NCBI RefSeq assembly: GCF_036227225.1
Contig: NZ_CP109444.1
Span: 11,451,501 to 11,515,500 of the forward strand
Length of the DNA stretch: 64,000 bases
Direction: 5' to 3'
DNA from: Streptomyces sp. NBC_01478
GTDB taxonomy: Bacteria > Actinomycetota > Actinomycetes > Streptomycetales > Streptomycetaceae
Shown: positions 24,166 through 30,746 of the stretch, piece after piece
Layout: the number at the start of each line of letters is the position of its first letter
How positions within the stretch are numbered: position 1 is the stretch's first letter
Position numbers and translations under genes: made by a program
Notes under the pieces: model-generated
What the model was told of the DNA's origin: nothing
What the model saw: the letters and a program-made list of their open reading frames with translations, nothing else
Databases searched by the model: none

Positions 24166-25131
24166 TCAAGAGCTGCGGATCAGGCCTTCCTGGACGACCG
24201 TGGCCAGGTGGGTACCGGTGGCGCTGAAGAAGCGGCCGAGGGCGAGGCCACGGCCGGTATCGGCGGCGACGGCCTCCTGGGCGTAGAGGAGCCAGCCGTC
24301 CATGGGGCCGGGCCGGTGGAACCACATGGCGTGGTCGAGGCTGGCCGTGACGAGTCCCGGCAGCGCCCACGGCAGATCCAGTACACGCAGGACGGGTTCG
24401 AGGATCGTGTAGTCGCAGACATAGGCGAGCGCGGCGAGGTCGCGCTGCTCGTCGGTCAGGCCCTCGACGGGCCGCAGGGTGTCGAACGGCCTTACCCAGA
24501 CGGCCTGTTGGGGCACGCGCTCGCCCTCGACCGTGAGGTAGACGGGTCCGGGCACGTGCCGCATGTCGAAGCTGCGGCCGCCGCTCCAGTACGCCTCGGA
24601 GGTGTCGGTCATGGTGCCGCGAGGCGCGGTGGTGTCGCGCAAGTACGAGGCCGAGCTGGGCAGTTCGGTGGGATCCGGGACGCCGACGGGAGGCTCGGCG
24701 GCGAAGGTCGCGCCCGGCTCGCCCGCGGCGAAGTTGGCGAGGCAGGTGTAGACGGGCTTGCCGTTCTGGAAGCCGCGGACCTGCCGGGTGGCGTAGCCGC
24801 GCCCGTCGCGCAACAGCTCGACCTCGTAACGGACTTCGGCGCCGATGTCGACCGGCCGCAGGAAGTAGGAGTGCATCGAGTGCAGCGTCTTGCCCTCGAC
24901 CGAGCGCATCACGGCGGCGGTGGCCTGGGCGACCATGTCGCCGCCGTAGGCCTTCGGCCACGGGCAGGGCTGGGTGGTCGCGGTGAAGGCGAGATCGAAG
25001 TGCTCGGGCTCGACGGGGGTCAGCGCGATCGCGGCGGTGAAGATCGCCGAGGTCTGGCCGGAGCGGGTGTCCGCGCGGACGTCGGTGTCGGTGGTCCGGG
25101 AGTCGGCGCCGGTGCTCTGGGTGTCGTTCAC
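24166..25131 (-). CDS. Acyl-CoA thioesterase II (TesB-like double hot-dog)
   Basis: A 321-residue protein with two hot-dog domains as in TesB. The N-terminal one has the pattern QPCPWPKAYGGDMVAQATAA and LHSMHSYFLRPVDIGAEVRY. The C-terminal one has LPGLVTASLDHAMWFHRPGP, with the catalytic-type Asp-His, and TGRGLALGRFFSATGTHLAT. It hydrolyses acyl-CoA to acid and CoA. The GTG start at 25131 overlaps the cupin stop by four bases. Two thioesterases in one operon is notable: this one may recycle CoA or rescue dead-end thioesters, while the small 4HBT enzyme acts on the hydroxylated aryl-CoA. That division of labour is inference. Confidence 0.88.
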   Translation of the reverse strand: MNDTQSTGADSRTTDTDVRADTRSGQTSAIFTAAIALTPVEPEHFDLAFTATTQPCPWPKAYGGDMVAQATAAVMRSVEGKTLHSMHSYFLRPVDIGAEVRYEVELLRDGRGYATRQVRGFQNGKPVYTCLANFAAGEPGATFAAEPPVGVPDPTELPSSASYLRDTTAPRGTMTDTSEAYWSGGRSFDMRHVPGPVYLTVEGERVPQQAVWVRPFDTLRPVEGLTDEQRDLAALAYVCDYTILEPVLRVLDLPWALPGLVTASLDHAMWFHRPGPMDGWLLYAQEAVAADTGRGLALGRFFSATGTHLATVVQEGLIRSS

Positions 25132-25613
25132 GGCCGGTCCAGCCAGTCGCGCAGGTCGGCGTCGGCCACCTCGGCCAGGTTGACCACGATGTTCTCCGGA
25201 GTGCGGGTCGTCATCCAGGTCAGCGGGTTGTTGCGGTCGAGGTTGCACTCGACGTGCGGCATGAACGGCGGGACGAAGACCCAGTCGCCCTCCGTGAGGT
25301 CGAGGTAGTCCTCGAACCGCTCGCCGAAGTAGATCCGGGCCCGGCCCGAGAGGACGTAGCCACCGGTCTCGGCCTCGCCGTGGTGGTGCGGCACCGATCG
25401 GTAGCCCGACTCGTTGCTCACCTTCCCGAACCACAACCTGGTGGCGGGTGTGTGCTGGACGGACACACCGGAGATCCGGCTCGCGCCGGCGGACTGCCCG
25501 GTGGCACCGACCTCCAGACCCGCTCGGGTCACGACCGGTACGACCAGGCCGGACTCGTTCGCGTACGACGAGTTGTCGCCCTCTAGGACGTACTGGGAGA
25601 AATCGGGTTCCAT
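25128..25613 (-). CDS. Single-domain cupin, candidate ring-cleavage dioxygenase
   Basis: A 161-residue one-cupin protein with both metal motifs intact: HHHGEAETGGYVLSG (motif 1 with two His and a Glu) and GDWVFVPPFMPHVECN (motif 2 with the third His and Asn). It can therefore bind Fe(II) or another metal. It is about half the size of gentisate 1,2-dioxygenases (bicupins of roughly 350 residues) and close to 3-hydroxyanthranilate dioxygenases in length. Sitting between an FAH-fold hydrolase and a thioesterase in an aryl-CoA operon, it is the only gene that could open the ring. The start at 25613 is two bases past the FAH stop. Confidence 0.8.
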   Translation of the reverse strand: MEPDFSQYVLEGDNSSYANESGLVVPVVTRAGLEVGATGQSAGASRISGVSVQHTPATRLWFGKVSNESGYRSVPHHHGEAETGGYVLSGRARIYFGERFEDYLDLTEGDWVFVPPFMPHVECNLDRNNPLTWMTTRTPENIVVNLAEVADADLRDWLDRP

Positions 25614-25615
25614 GA

Positions 25616-26440
25616 TCAACTCCTGGAGTCGGTGAGACGGAAGCGGTTGCGCAGGGTGCCGATGCCGGGGATCTCGGTCTCGACGAGATCGCCGTCGGCC
25701 AGAAAGACCGGAGGCTTCATGCCCGAGCCCACGCCACCGGGGGTGCCGGTGAGCACGAGGTCGCCGGGGCGCAGGACCGTGAAGGTGGAGACATGGGCGA
25801 GCAGATCGGCGGCGTCGAACACCAGCGTGCTCGTGTTTCCGCGCTGCCGCTCGACGCCGTTGACCCGGCAGATCACCTCGACGCCCGCGACCGGGTCCAA
25901 CTCGTCCGGGGTGACGACCACCGGACCGAGCGGGGTGGTGCGGTCCCAGGCCTTGCCCTGGAACCACTGCAGCGTGCGCTTCTGCCAGTCCCGCACGCTG
26001 ACGTCGTTGGCGACCGTGTACCCGGCGATCGCCCGCCCGGCCGTCTCCCGGTCCGCCCGCGTGAGCTCGGCGCCGACGACGACCGCGAGCTCCGCCTCCC
26101 AGTCCACGTCGAGGCCGGGCGGCAGGACCAGATCGTCCTCGGGGCCGGTCAGCGTGTCTGCGAACTTGGCGAAGAGTGTGGGGTGTTCCGGCAGCTCGCG
26201 GCCCATCTCGGTGATGTGGTCGGCGTAGTTCAGGCCGCAGCAGACGACCTTGCGCGGTGACGGGAGCGGCAACACCGGTACGGCGCCGGGCAGTTCGGCC
26301 CCTGCGAGGTCCGCGACGCGGTCCGTCGTGGTGGCCGCCAGCAGCGCGGAGAGGTCGTCGGCCGGCAGCGCCCGCCACTGGTCGCCGTCGAGCACGGCGG
26401 CCGTGGTGCGGCCGCCGTGGGCCACGGTGGCGAGCTTCAT
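25616..26440 (-). CDS. Fumarylacetoacetate hydrolase (FAH) family hydrolase
   Basis: A 274-residue FAH-fold enzyme. The metal-binding acidic triad is visible in the usual places: VDWEAELAVVVG (E-x-E), and the later block AGYTVANDVSVRDWQ. The GTPGGVGSGMKPPVFLADGD loop and the N-terminal CCGLNYADHITEMG also match the family. Members hydrolyse fumaryl- or acylpyruvates, or hydrate/decarboxylate ring-cleavage products. It is the first gene of the seven-gene minus-strand operon and would act on the ring-cleavage product downstream of the cupin. A promoter with an inverted repeat precedes it, shared with the divergent RidA gene. Confidence 0.92.
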   Translation of the reverse strand: MKLATVAHGGRTTAAVLDGDQWRALPADDLSALLAATTTDRVADLAGAELPGAVPVLPLPSPRKVVCCGLNYADHITEMGRELPEHPTLFAKFADTLTGPEDDLVLPPGLDVDWEAELAVVVGAELTRADRETAGRAIAGYTVANDVSVRDWQKRTLQWFQGKAWDRTTPLGPVVVTPDELDPVAGVEVICRVNGVERQRGNTSTLVFDAADLLAHVSTFTVLRPGDLVLTGTPGGVGSGMKPPVFLADGDLVETEIPGIGTLRNRFRLTDSRS

Positions 26441-26588
26441 GGGCGTTCTCCCTCGGGGTGGCGGCGGCAGGGGCGACCGGGCGGCCGGACTGCGTTATAG
26501 CGAGATTTTCACGACCGTCGAAAACAGTCAATAGATGAGTTAGGCTGCCTGTGTCGTCCCGTCCGGTCCGTCCGAGGAGGAACCCGCA
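26441..26588. promoter_or_regulatory. Divergent promoter of the aromatic operon and RidA, with inverted repeat
   Basis: This 148-bp region separates the operon from RidA. Its centre is AT-rich and holds the inverted repeat TTTTC (26506-26510), nine bases, GAAAA (26520-26524). TATAAC (26494-26499 on the minus strand) could be the -10 of the operon and would overlap regulator binding. It is the natural place for a PaaX operator; I cannot match it to a consensus from memory. Confidence 0.5.
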
Positions 26589-27026
26589 ATGACTCCGATC
26601 CCGGTGAACCCGCCCTCGCTCCCCGCGCCGAGCGGCTACTCGCACGGCACGCTGAGCGGCAACACGCTCTACCTGGGCGGACAGACGGCCCTGGACGCGG
26701 ACATGCGGATCGTCCCCGGCGGCATCGTCGAGCAGTTCCGACAGGCGTTCGGCAACGTGCTCACCACACTGCGGGCGGCCGGCGGCATCCCCGAGGACCT
26801 GGTCAGCCTGACGCTCTACCTCACCGACATCCCCGACTACCAGGCCCACGGCAAGGAGATCGGAAAGGCCTGGCGCGAGCTCGCGGGGCCGGTCTACCCG
26901 GCGATGGCGGGCATCGGCACGACCGCGCTGTGGCAGCCGGAGGCGATGATCGAGATTCTGGGGGTCGCGGTGATTCCGGATGAGCGGGTGATTCGGGTGG
27001 GGGAGAGGGACGTTCCCGGGGTGTGA
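26589..27026 (+). CDS. RidA/YjgF/YER057c-family enamine/imine deaminase
   Basis: A 145-residue RidA-like protein. It has the family N-terminal PSGYSHGTLSGNTLYLGGQT, central IVEQFRQAFGNVLTTLRAAG, VSLTLYLTDI and the C-terminal PAMAGIGTTALWQPEAMIEI. Canonical RidA has an Arg at the position corresponding to Pro-x-Arg-x-x; here the segment reads YPAMAGIGTT, so the substrate-binding Arg appears to be missing and the specificity may differ from 2-aminoacrylate. GAGGAGGA precedes the ATG. It is divergent from, and shares a promoter with, the aryl-CoA operon. A role in hydrolysing an enamine or imine intermediate from an amino-aromatic substrate is plausible. Confidence 0.9.
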   Translation: MTPIPVNPPSLPAPSGYSHGTLSGNTLYLGGQTALDADMRIVPGGIVEQFRQAFGNVLTTLRAAGGIPEDLVSLTLYLTDIPDYQAHGKEIGKAWRELAGPVYPAMAGIGTTALWQPEAMIEILGVAVIPDERVIRVGERDVPGV

Positions 27027-27131
27027 CGGATCGCCGTGGGGACGGTGACCGACTTCGGTGATCGTCGAGCGCGGCGGTGGGCGTGGTCTTGGTCGGGCCG
27101 GGGGCGTCGCGGCTCAGGTGGCCGATGGCGC

Positions 27132-27153
27132 GTTCTCTCCCCACGGGGAGAAC
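27132..27153. terminator. Hairpin between RidA and the nucleotidyltransferase gene
   Basis: GTTCTC-T-CCCC pairs with GGGGAGAAC across an ACG-type loop, with one bulged T. It lies in the 233-bp gap between the convergent RidA and nucleotidyltransferase genes and may end both transcripts. The rest of the gap shows no coding potential. Confidence 0.6.
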
Positions 27154-27259
27154 CGCTCGACCAGTGATACGGCCCTACCGCTGACGCACCGGGAAGGCCG
27201 ATGACCTCGGCGGGCGTGTGCAGCGCCGAGCGCGCACGAGTTCGTCCGAGGCCGGGGAG

Positions 27260-27964
27260 TCAGCCCTCGGTGGTGTTGTAGTTGACGATTCGTTCCACGA
27301 GGAGGGCGTCCGCACCGACCAGTGGGCTGTCCGACCCTTTGCTCACCACGTCGGGCAACTGGTGTGCCTCCTCCTCGCTGACTGCCACCATGCCCCAGAA
27401 CGCGTTGAAGCCGGAAGGGTCCGCCGGCTTGTCGGCGGCTGCCCGGACTGTCATGACGTCGCCCCTCTCGACCACGGCCAGCGCACCCATCTGCCGGAGT
27501 GTGCCGGGATCACGCTCCACGGCGGCCACAACGCTCCAGCCGGCCACCTCCAGCCTGCCGAATGCGGCGAGAAGACTGCCGGCGCTACCAGCGCCGGAGA
27601 CAACGATGTCGGGCAGGACAAGGGCCACCGGCCCCTGCGTCATCGGCAGGGCGGACCGGACCGCGCCGTCAAGATCCGGTTCCAGCGACTGGTCCTGGTA
27701 GACGAAGACCATCTGAAAGATCCCGGCGTAGCGCGCGAGATAACTCACTGTGTCCAGCTTGTGCGTCCCGAACACGACGACCAGGCGCACGTTGAGTCCG
27801 CTTTTGGCCAGCTCGACCACCGCCTCCAGACTGCGGTCCAGCACCGTGATCCCGGGAGCCAGGCAGTGCAGCTCCTTCGAGTAGGGCGCCCCGAAGCGCG
27901 TGGCGAATCCGGCGCAGGGCAAGATGACCGAGACATCAGGGACGGACCCGGACGACATATGCAT
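27260..27964 (-). CDS. Nucleotidyltransferase-fold protein (sugar-phosphate nucleotidyltransferase-like)
   Basis: A 234-residue single-domain protein with the N-terminal nucleotide-binding loop of the NTP-transferase superfamily, altered from the usual AAGxGTRxxP to ILPCAGFATRFGAPYSKEL. Later elements also fit: a Lys in the loop (YSKEL), VVFGTHKLDT, MVFVYQDQ (sugar-nucleotide binding), and PVALVLPDIVVSG, where the usual metal-binding Asp of the G-D motif appears as LPD. It would attach a nucleotide to a sugar phosphate or similar. It is divergent from a GT1 glycosyltransferase 617 bp away, a suggestive but unproven pairing. The start at 27964 gives MHMSSG; a downstream ATG at 27958 is equally possible. 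Confidence 0.75.
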   Translation of the reverse strand: MHMSSGSVPDVSVILPCAGFATRFGAPYSKELHCLAPGITVLDRSLEAVVELAKSGLNVRLVVVFGTHKLDTVSYLARYAGIFQMVFVYQDQSLEPDLDGAVRSALPMTQGPVALVLPDIVVSGAGSAGSLLAAFGRLEVAGWSVVAAVERDPGTLRQMGALAVVERGDVMTVRAAADKPADPSGFNAFWGMVAVSEEEAHQLPDVVSKGSDSPLVGADALLVERIVNYNTTEG

Positions 27965-28581
27965 TGAGTGGCTCTCAGGTTGTCTTGACGATCGGGAACC
28001 TTCGCGCGCTTCGCCGGGTAGGGGTAGGGATGCGGGCGGCCCAAGGCCGACGCCACACCGTCGGTCCGGAAGGGACACAGGCGCTCACCGTAGTCATCGG
28101 GGACAGCTCCGCGCGAGAGGGCGCGGAGCGGAGATCGACGAGATTGTCCCCAAGGGGCCCTGTGGGTATTCGCCGTTTCCCGCGCGGACAGAAGTCGGCC
28201 TCGAAACAGCCGAGTTGGCCCATGAGCGGGAAGGGGCCGGTCGCCGGTCTCCGAGTTCGGCCAAGCGCCGCCGCCACCGGGCTTCCGCCGCGTGTCCGTC
28301 GCAGGCCACCGCGCGGCACCCCAGGACCGGCACCTGTCCGGTGTCGACTGCCTCCAACTCCGTTACGACGGGGCTGACTTGCGTATGCCTCTGATGAGGG
28401 CAGGCAGGCGCGGCCCCGGCACCTCGATGATCGGGGACCACTGCCGCGCTCAGCACCACGCGACGTACACTGCTGCCGCGCACCGGCTACGGCCGACCCG
28501 TCGCCGTCGACGAGGACCGCTCGAAGCCTGGGCGGGAACGAGCCCGGACGTAGGGGAAGACAGAGCGAAAGAGGACGCCGA
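27965..28581. other. Intergenic region without a convincing gene
   Basis: This is 617 bp between the divergent nucleotidyltransferase and glycosyltransferase genes. Several open frames cross it, but none has a recognisable motif, good ribosome binding site or consistent codon-position bias. It must hold the two divergent promoters. AGAGG at the right end is the binding site for the glycosyltransferase ATG. It could contain a decayed gene. Confidence 0.5.
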
Positions 28582-29787
28582 ATGCGGGTGCTGTTGTCCA
28601 CATACGGGACACGGGGCGATGTCGAACCGCTGGTGGCACTCGCGGTGCGGCTCCGGGCGCTCGGCGTTGAGGTGCGGATGTGCGCCCCGCCGGACGAGGA
28701 GTTCGCGCAGCGGCTGGCTGGTCTCGGGGTGCAACTGGTGCCGGTGGGGCCTCCGGTGCGGGCGTTGATGAGTGGGACGACTCTGCCGTCGGCGGCGGAT
28801 CTGTCCCGGTACCGGACCGAGATGGTCGACACACAGTTCGACATCTTCCCCGCGGCGCTCGACGGATGCGACGCGCTGGTGGCGGCCGGCCTGGCGCAGA
28901 TCGCCGCGCGGTCCGTGGCCGAGGCCGCGGGCGTTCCCTACGTGTACACGAGTTATTCGGCGGTCAACCTGCCGTCGCCGTACCACGCCCCGCCGCCGCG
29001 CCCGGGCTGGCCGGAACCTGCGGCGAGCGACAACCGGACGCTGTGGGAACTCGACGCCGAGAACGTGAACGCCCAGTTCGCCGAGCCGCTCAACGGCCAC
29101 CGGGCATCGCTCGGTCTGCCACCGGTGGACAACGTCCGCGACCATGTCTTCACCGACCGGCCGTGGCTGGCGGCGGACCCGGTCCTGGGACCGTGGCGGG
29201 AGACAGTGGGCCTCGACGTGACGCAGACCGGTGCATGGACCCTGCCGGACGAACGCCCGCTCCCGGCTGACCTGATGACGTTCCTGGACGCGGGCGCGCC
29301 GCCGGTCTACGTGGGCTTCGGCAGCATGCGCCCGTCGCCGGACATCGCCCGCAGGGCCGTCGAGGCGATCCGCGCACAGGATCACCGCGTCCTCGTCTCC
29401 CGTGGCTGGGCGGACCTGGACCTCGTCGACGACCGGGACGACTGCTTCGCCGTCGGCGAGGTCAACCATCAGCGTCTGTTCGCCAGGGTGGCAGCCGTGG
29501 TGCACCACGGCGGCGCGGGCACCACGCAGACGGCCGCCCGGGCGGGTGCGCCGCAGGTGGTCGTACCTCTCCAACTGGCGGACAACCCCTACTGGGCCGG
29601 CCAGGTCGCAGCCCTGGATCTCGGCGCCGCACTCGACAGTCCGGCGCCGACGACCGAGTCCCTGAACGTCGCGTTCAAGACGGCCCTGGCACCGGAGACC
29701 CGGGCGCGGGCCAAGGCCCTGGGCAGCAGGATCCGCACCGACGGAGCGGCGGTGGCCGCGAACCTGCTGCTCGAAGCCATCCGGTGA
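28582..29787 (+). CDS. GT1-family (GT-B fold) glycosyltransferase, vancomycin GtfE-like
   Basis: A 401-residue glycosyltransferase using a nucleotide sugar. The N-terminal domain opens VLLSTYGTRGDVEPLVALAV, the hallmark of antibiotic and sterol GT1 enzymes. The C-terminal domain has VYVGFGSMRP and the sugar-nucleotide-binding signature VVHHGGAGTTQTAARAGAPQ followed by PLQLADNPYWAGQ. Such enzymes glycosylate small molecules or lipids in the cytoplasm or at the membrane. AGAGG precedes the ATG. It is less than 1 kb from the NRPS cluster and on the same strand, so it may decorate its product, but detoxin-type compounds are not known to me to be glycosylated; it may be independent. Confidence 0.92.
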   Translation: MRVLLSTYGTRGDVEPLVALAVRLRALGVEVRMCAPPDEEFAQRLAGLGVQLVPVGPPVRALMSGTTLPSAADLSRYRTEMVDTQFDIFPAALDGCDALVAAGLAQIAARSVAEAAGVPYVYTSYSAVNLPSPYHAPPPRPGWPEPAASDNRTLWELDAENVNAQFAEPLNGHRASLGLPPVDNVRDHVFTDRPWLAADPVLGPWRETVGLDVTQTGAWTLPDERPLPADLMTFLDAGAPPVYVGFGSMRPSPDIARRAVEAIRAQDHRVLVSRGWADLDLVDDRDDCFAVGEVNHQRLFARVAAVVHHGGAGTTQTAARAGAPQVVVPLQLADNPYWAGQVAALDLGAALDSPAPTTESLNVAFKTALAPETRARAKALGSRIRTDGAAVAANLLLEAIR

Positions 29788-29875
29788 GCGGGGTCGGCCC
29801 GGGGATCCGGCAAGGTCCGCGCGGCCGCTGGACGCGCTGCCACTGACGCAATGCTCGGTGCTAGCGTTCCGGCGC

Positions 29876-30244
29876 ATGGAAGACGGCGTGTACGTGGGTA
29901 ATGCGGGCAAAGACGCGGCACTGGACCGGGGATGGCTGCTCGGGCACTTCAAGGAGGACGGTGGTCCTCGCCACAGCGAGGCCGTGGAGGTCAAATGGGG
30001 CGTCCATCCACGAGGCGAACAGCGGGCGCAGTGGGTGAAGGGCGAAGTGCGTACAGCTCTTCTTGTTCTGATCTCAGGGCGTTTCCGCATGGAGTTCCCC
30101 GGCCGTAGCGTGCTGCTGGAAGAACAGGGCGACTATGTCGTCTGGGGTCAGGGAGTCGATCACTCCTGGGTCGCCGAGGACGAGTCCGTGGTACTGACCG
30201 TGCGCTGGCCTTCCGTGCCTGGATACGCCGTACCGCGCGAGTGA
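29876..30244 (+). CDS. Small cupin-like beta-barrel protein
   Basis: A 122-residue protein with a compact cupin-like sequence: HSEAVEVKWGVHPRGEQRAQ, ALLVLISGRFRMEFPGRSVL, LEEQGDYVVWGQGVDHSWVA. The GD-Y-V-V-W-G-x-G-x-x-H stretch corresponds to cupin motif 2. Motif 1 has one His and an Arg-rich loop, so metal binding is uncertain. No signal sequence or membrane segment is present. It may sense or bind a small ligand; nothing more specific can be said. It lies about 90 bp after the glycosyltransferase and upstream of the AT-rich NRPS promoter region. Confidence 0.75.
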   Translation: MEDGVYVGNAGKDAALDRGWLLGHFKEDGGPRHSEAVEVKWGVHPRGEQRAQWVKGEVRTALLVLISGRFRMEFPGRSVLLEEQGDYVVWGQGVDHSWVAEDESVVLTVRWPSVPGYAVPRE

Positions 30245-30746
30245 AGAGCGGGCAAGTTCGTGAGGCATTCTTTGCCCGCAATGGTGTTTCGGCACGCCAA
30301 GGGGGAAACGTGTGACGTTGTGGAGCCTTTCCTCCTGTATGCGAATTTCATGGGAATAATTTTCGGTGTGGGTGCTATATGGGTGCTATGTGAAGTGCTG
30401 CGGAATGTCGAGTATTGACATGCGCTGAGCCCGTCATCGATGATTACGGCTGTGTCACGGAGTTCCGGGAGGAATTCTGAGTGAGCAGGAAAGTGATGTG
30501 ACCAGGTAATTGGCCGGCGATTTCGGGAATCGAATTATCGAATCACCGGGCTACTTTCGGCGCCGGTGAGCGTTGCACGGTGATGGCGCCCTGCGCATCC
30601 CGTTCGCCGGCCCCGCACCCTACTCCCCACAACGCCCGTTCGACGGTGAGCGCATCCTGTTCCGGGCCGTCGGCAGTCCGGTGATCCCGGTCTGTCGCGC
30701 CCGATGTCACCCAGCCCCACACCGATGGGAAGGCCAGGTACCGCCG
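30245..30746 (+). promoter_or_regulatory. AT-rich leader and promoter region of the NRPS cluster
   Basis: These 502 bp are markedly less GC-rich than their surroundings. The contents are a tandem 9-mer GGGTGCTAT at 30370-30378 and 30381-30389 (11-bp period), a consensus -35 box TTGACA at 30415-30420 with a weak GATGAT -10 at 30439-30444, an ideal Shine-Dalgarno GGGAGG at 30467-30472, and a tandem ATCGAAT at 30529-30535 and 30537-30543. Heptamers repeating every 11 bp are the hallmark of SARP activator sites. If TTGACA is used, the leader before the NRPS start is about 300 nt. Confidence 0.55.
30481..30501 (+). CDS. Putative six-codon leader peptide upstream of the NRPS
   Basis: GTG-AGC-AGG-AAA-GTG-ATG-TGA encodes MSRKVM and follows an ideal GGGAGG site eight bases upstream, better than that of most genes here. 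It lies on the predicted NRPS leader. It could be a translated leader controlling downstream expression or a remnant of a decayed gene. No rho-independent alternative structure was recognised. Confidence 0.3.
   Translation: MSRKVM

Noticed and set aside
27027..27259. Possible tRNA or small RNA gene between RidA and the nucleotidyltransferase
   Set aside because: No cloverleaf, T-loop or CCA-type end could be assembled; only a terminator-like hairpin is seen.
28094..28483. Minus-strand open frame in the gap before the glycosyltransferase
   Set aside because: No motif, no ribosome binding site and irregular codon bias; treated as non-coding.
30573..30746. N-terminal extension of the first NRPS from a TTG start
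   Set aside because: The 58 extra residues are unlike any NRPS N-terminus and include several Cys and Pro. The GTG at 30747 begins just before the C domain. It is kept only as an alternative.
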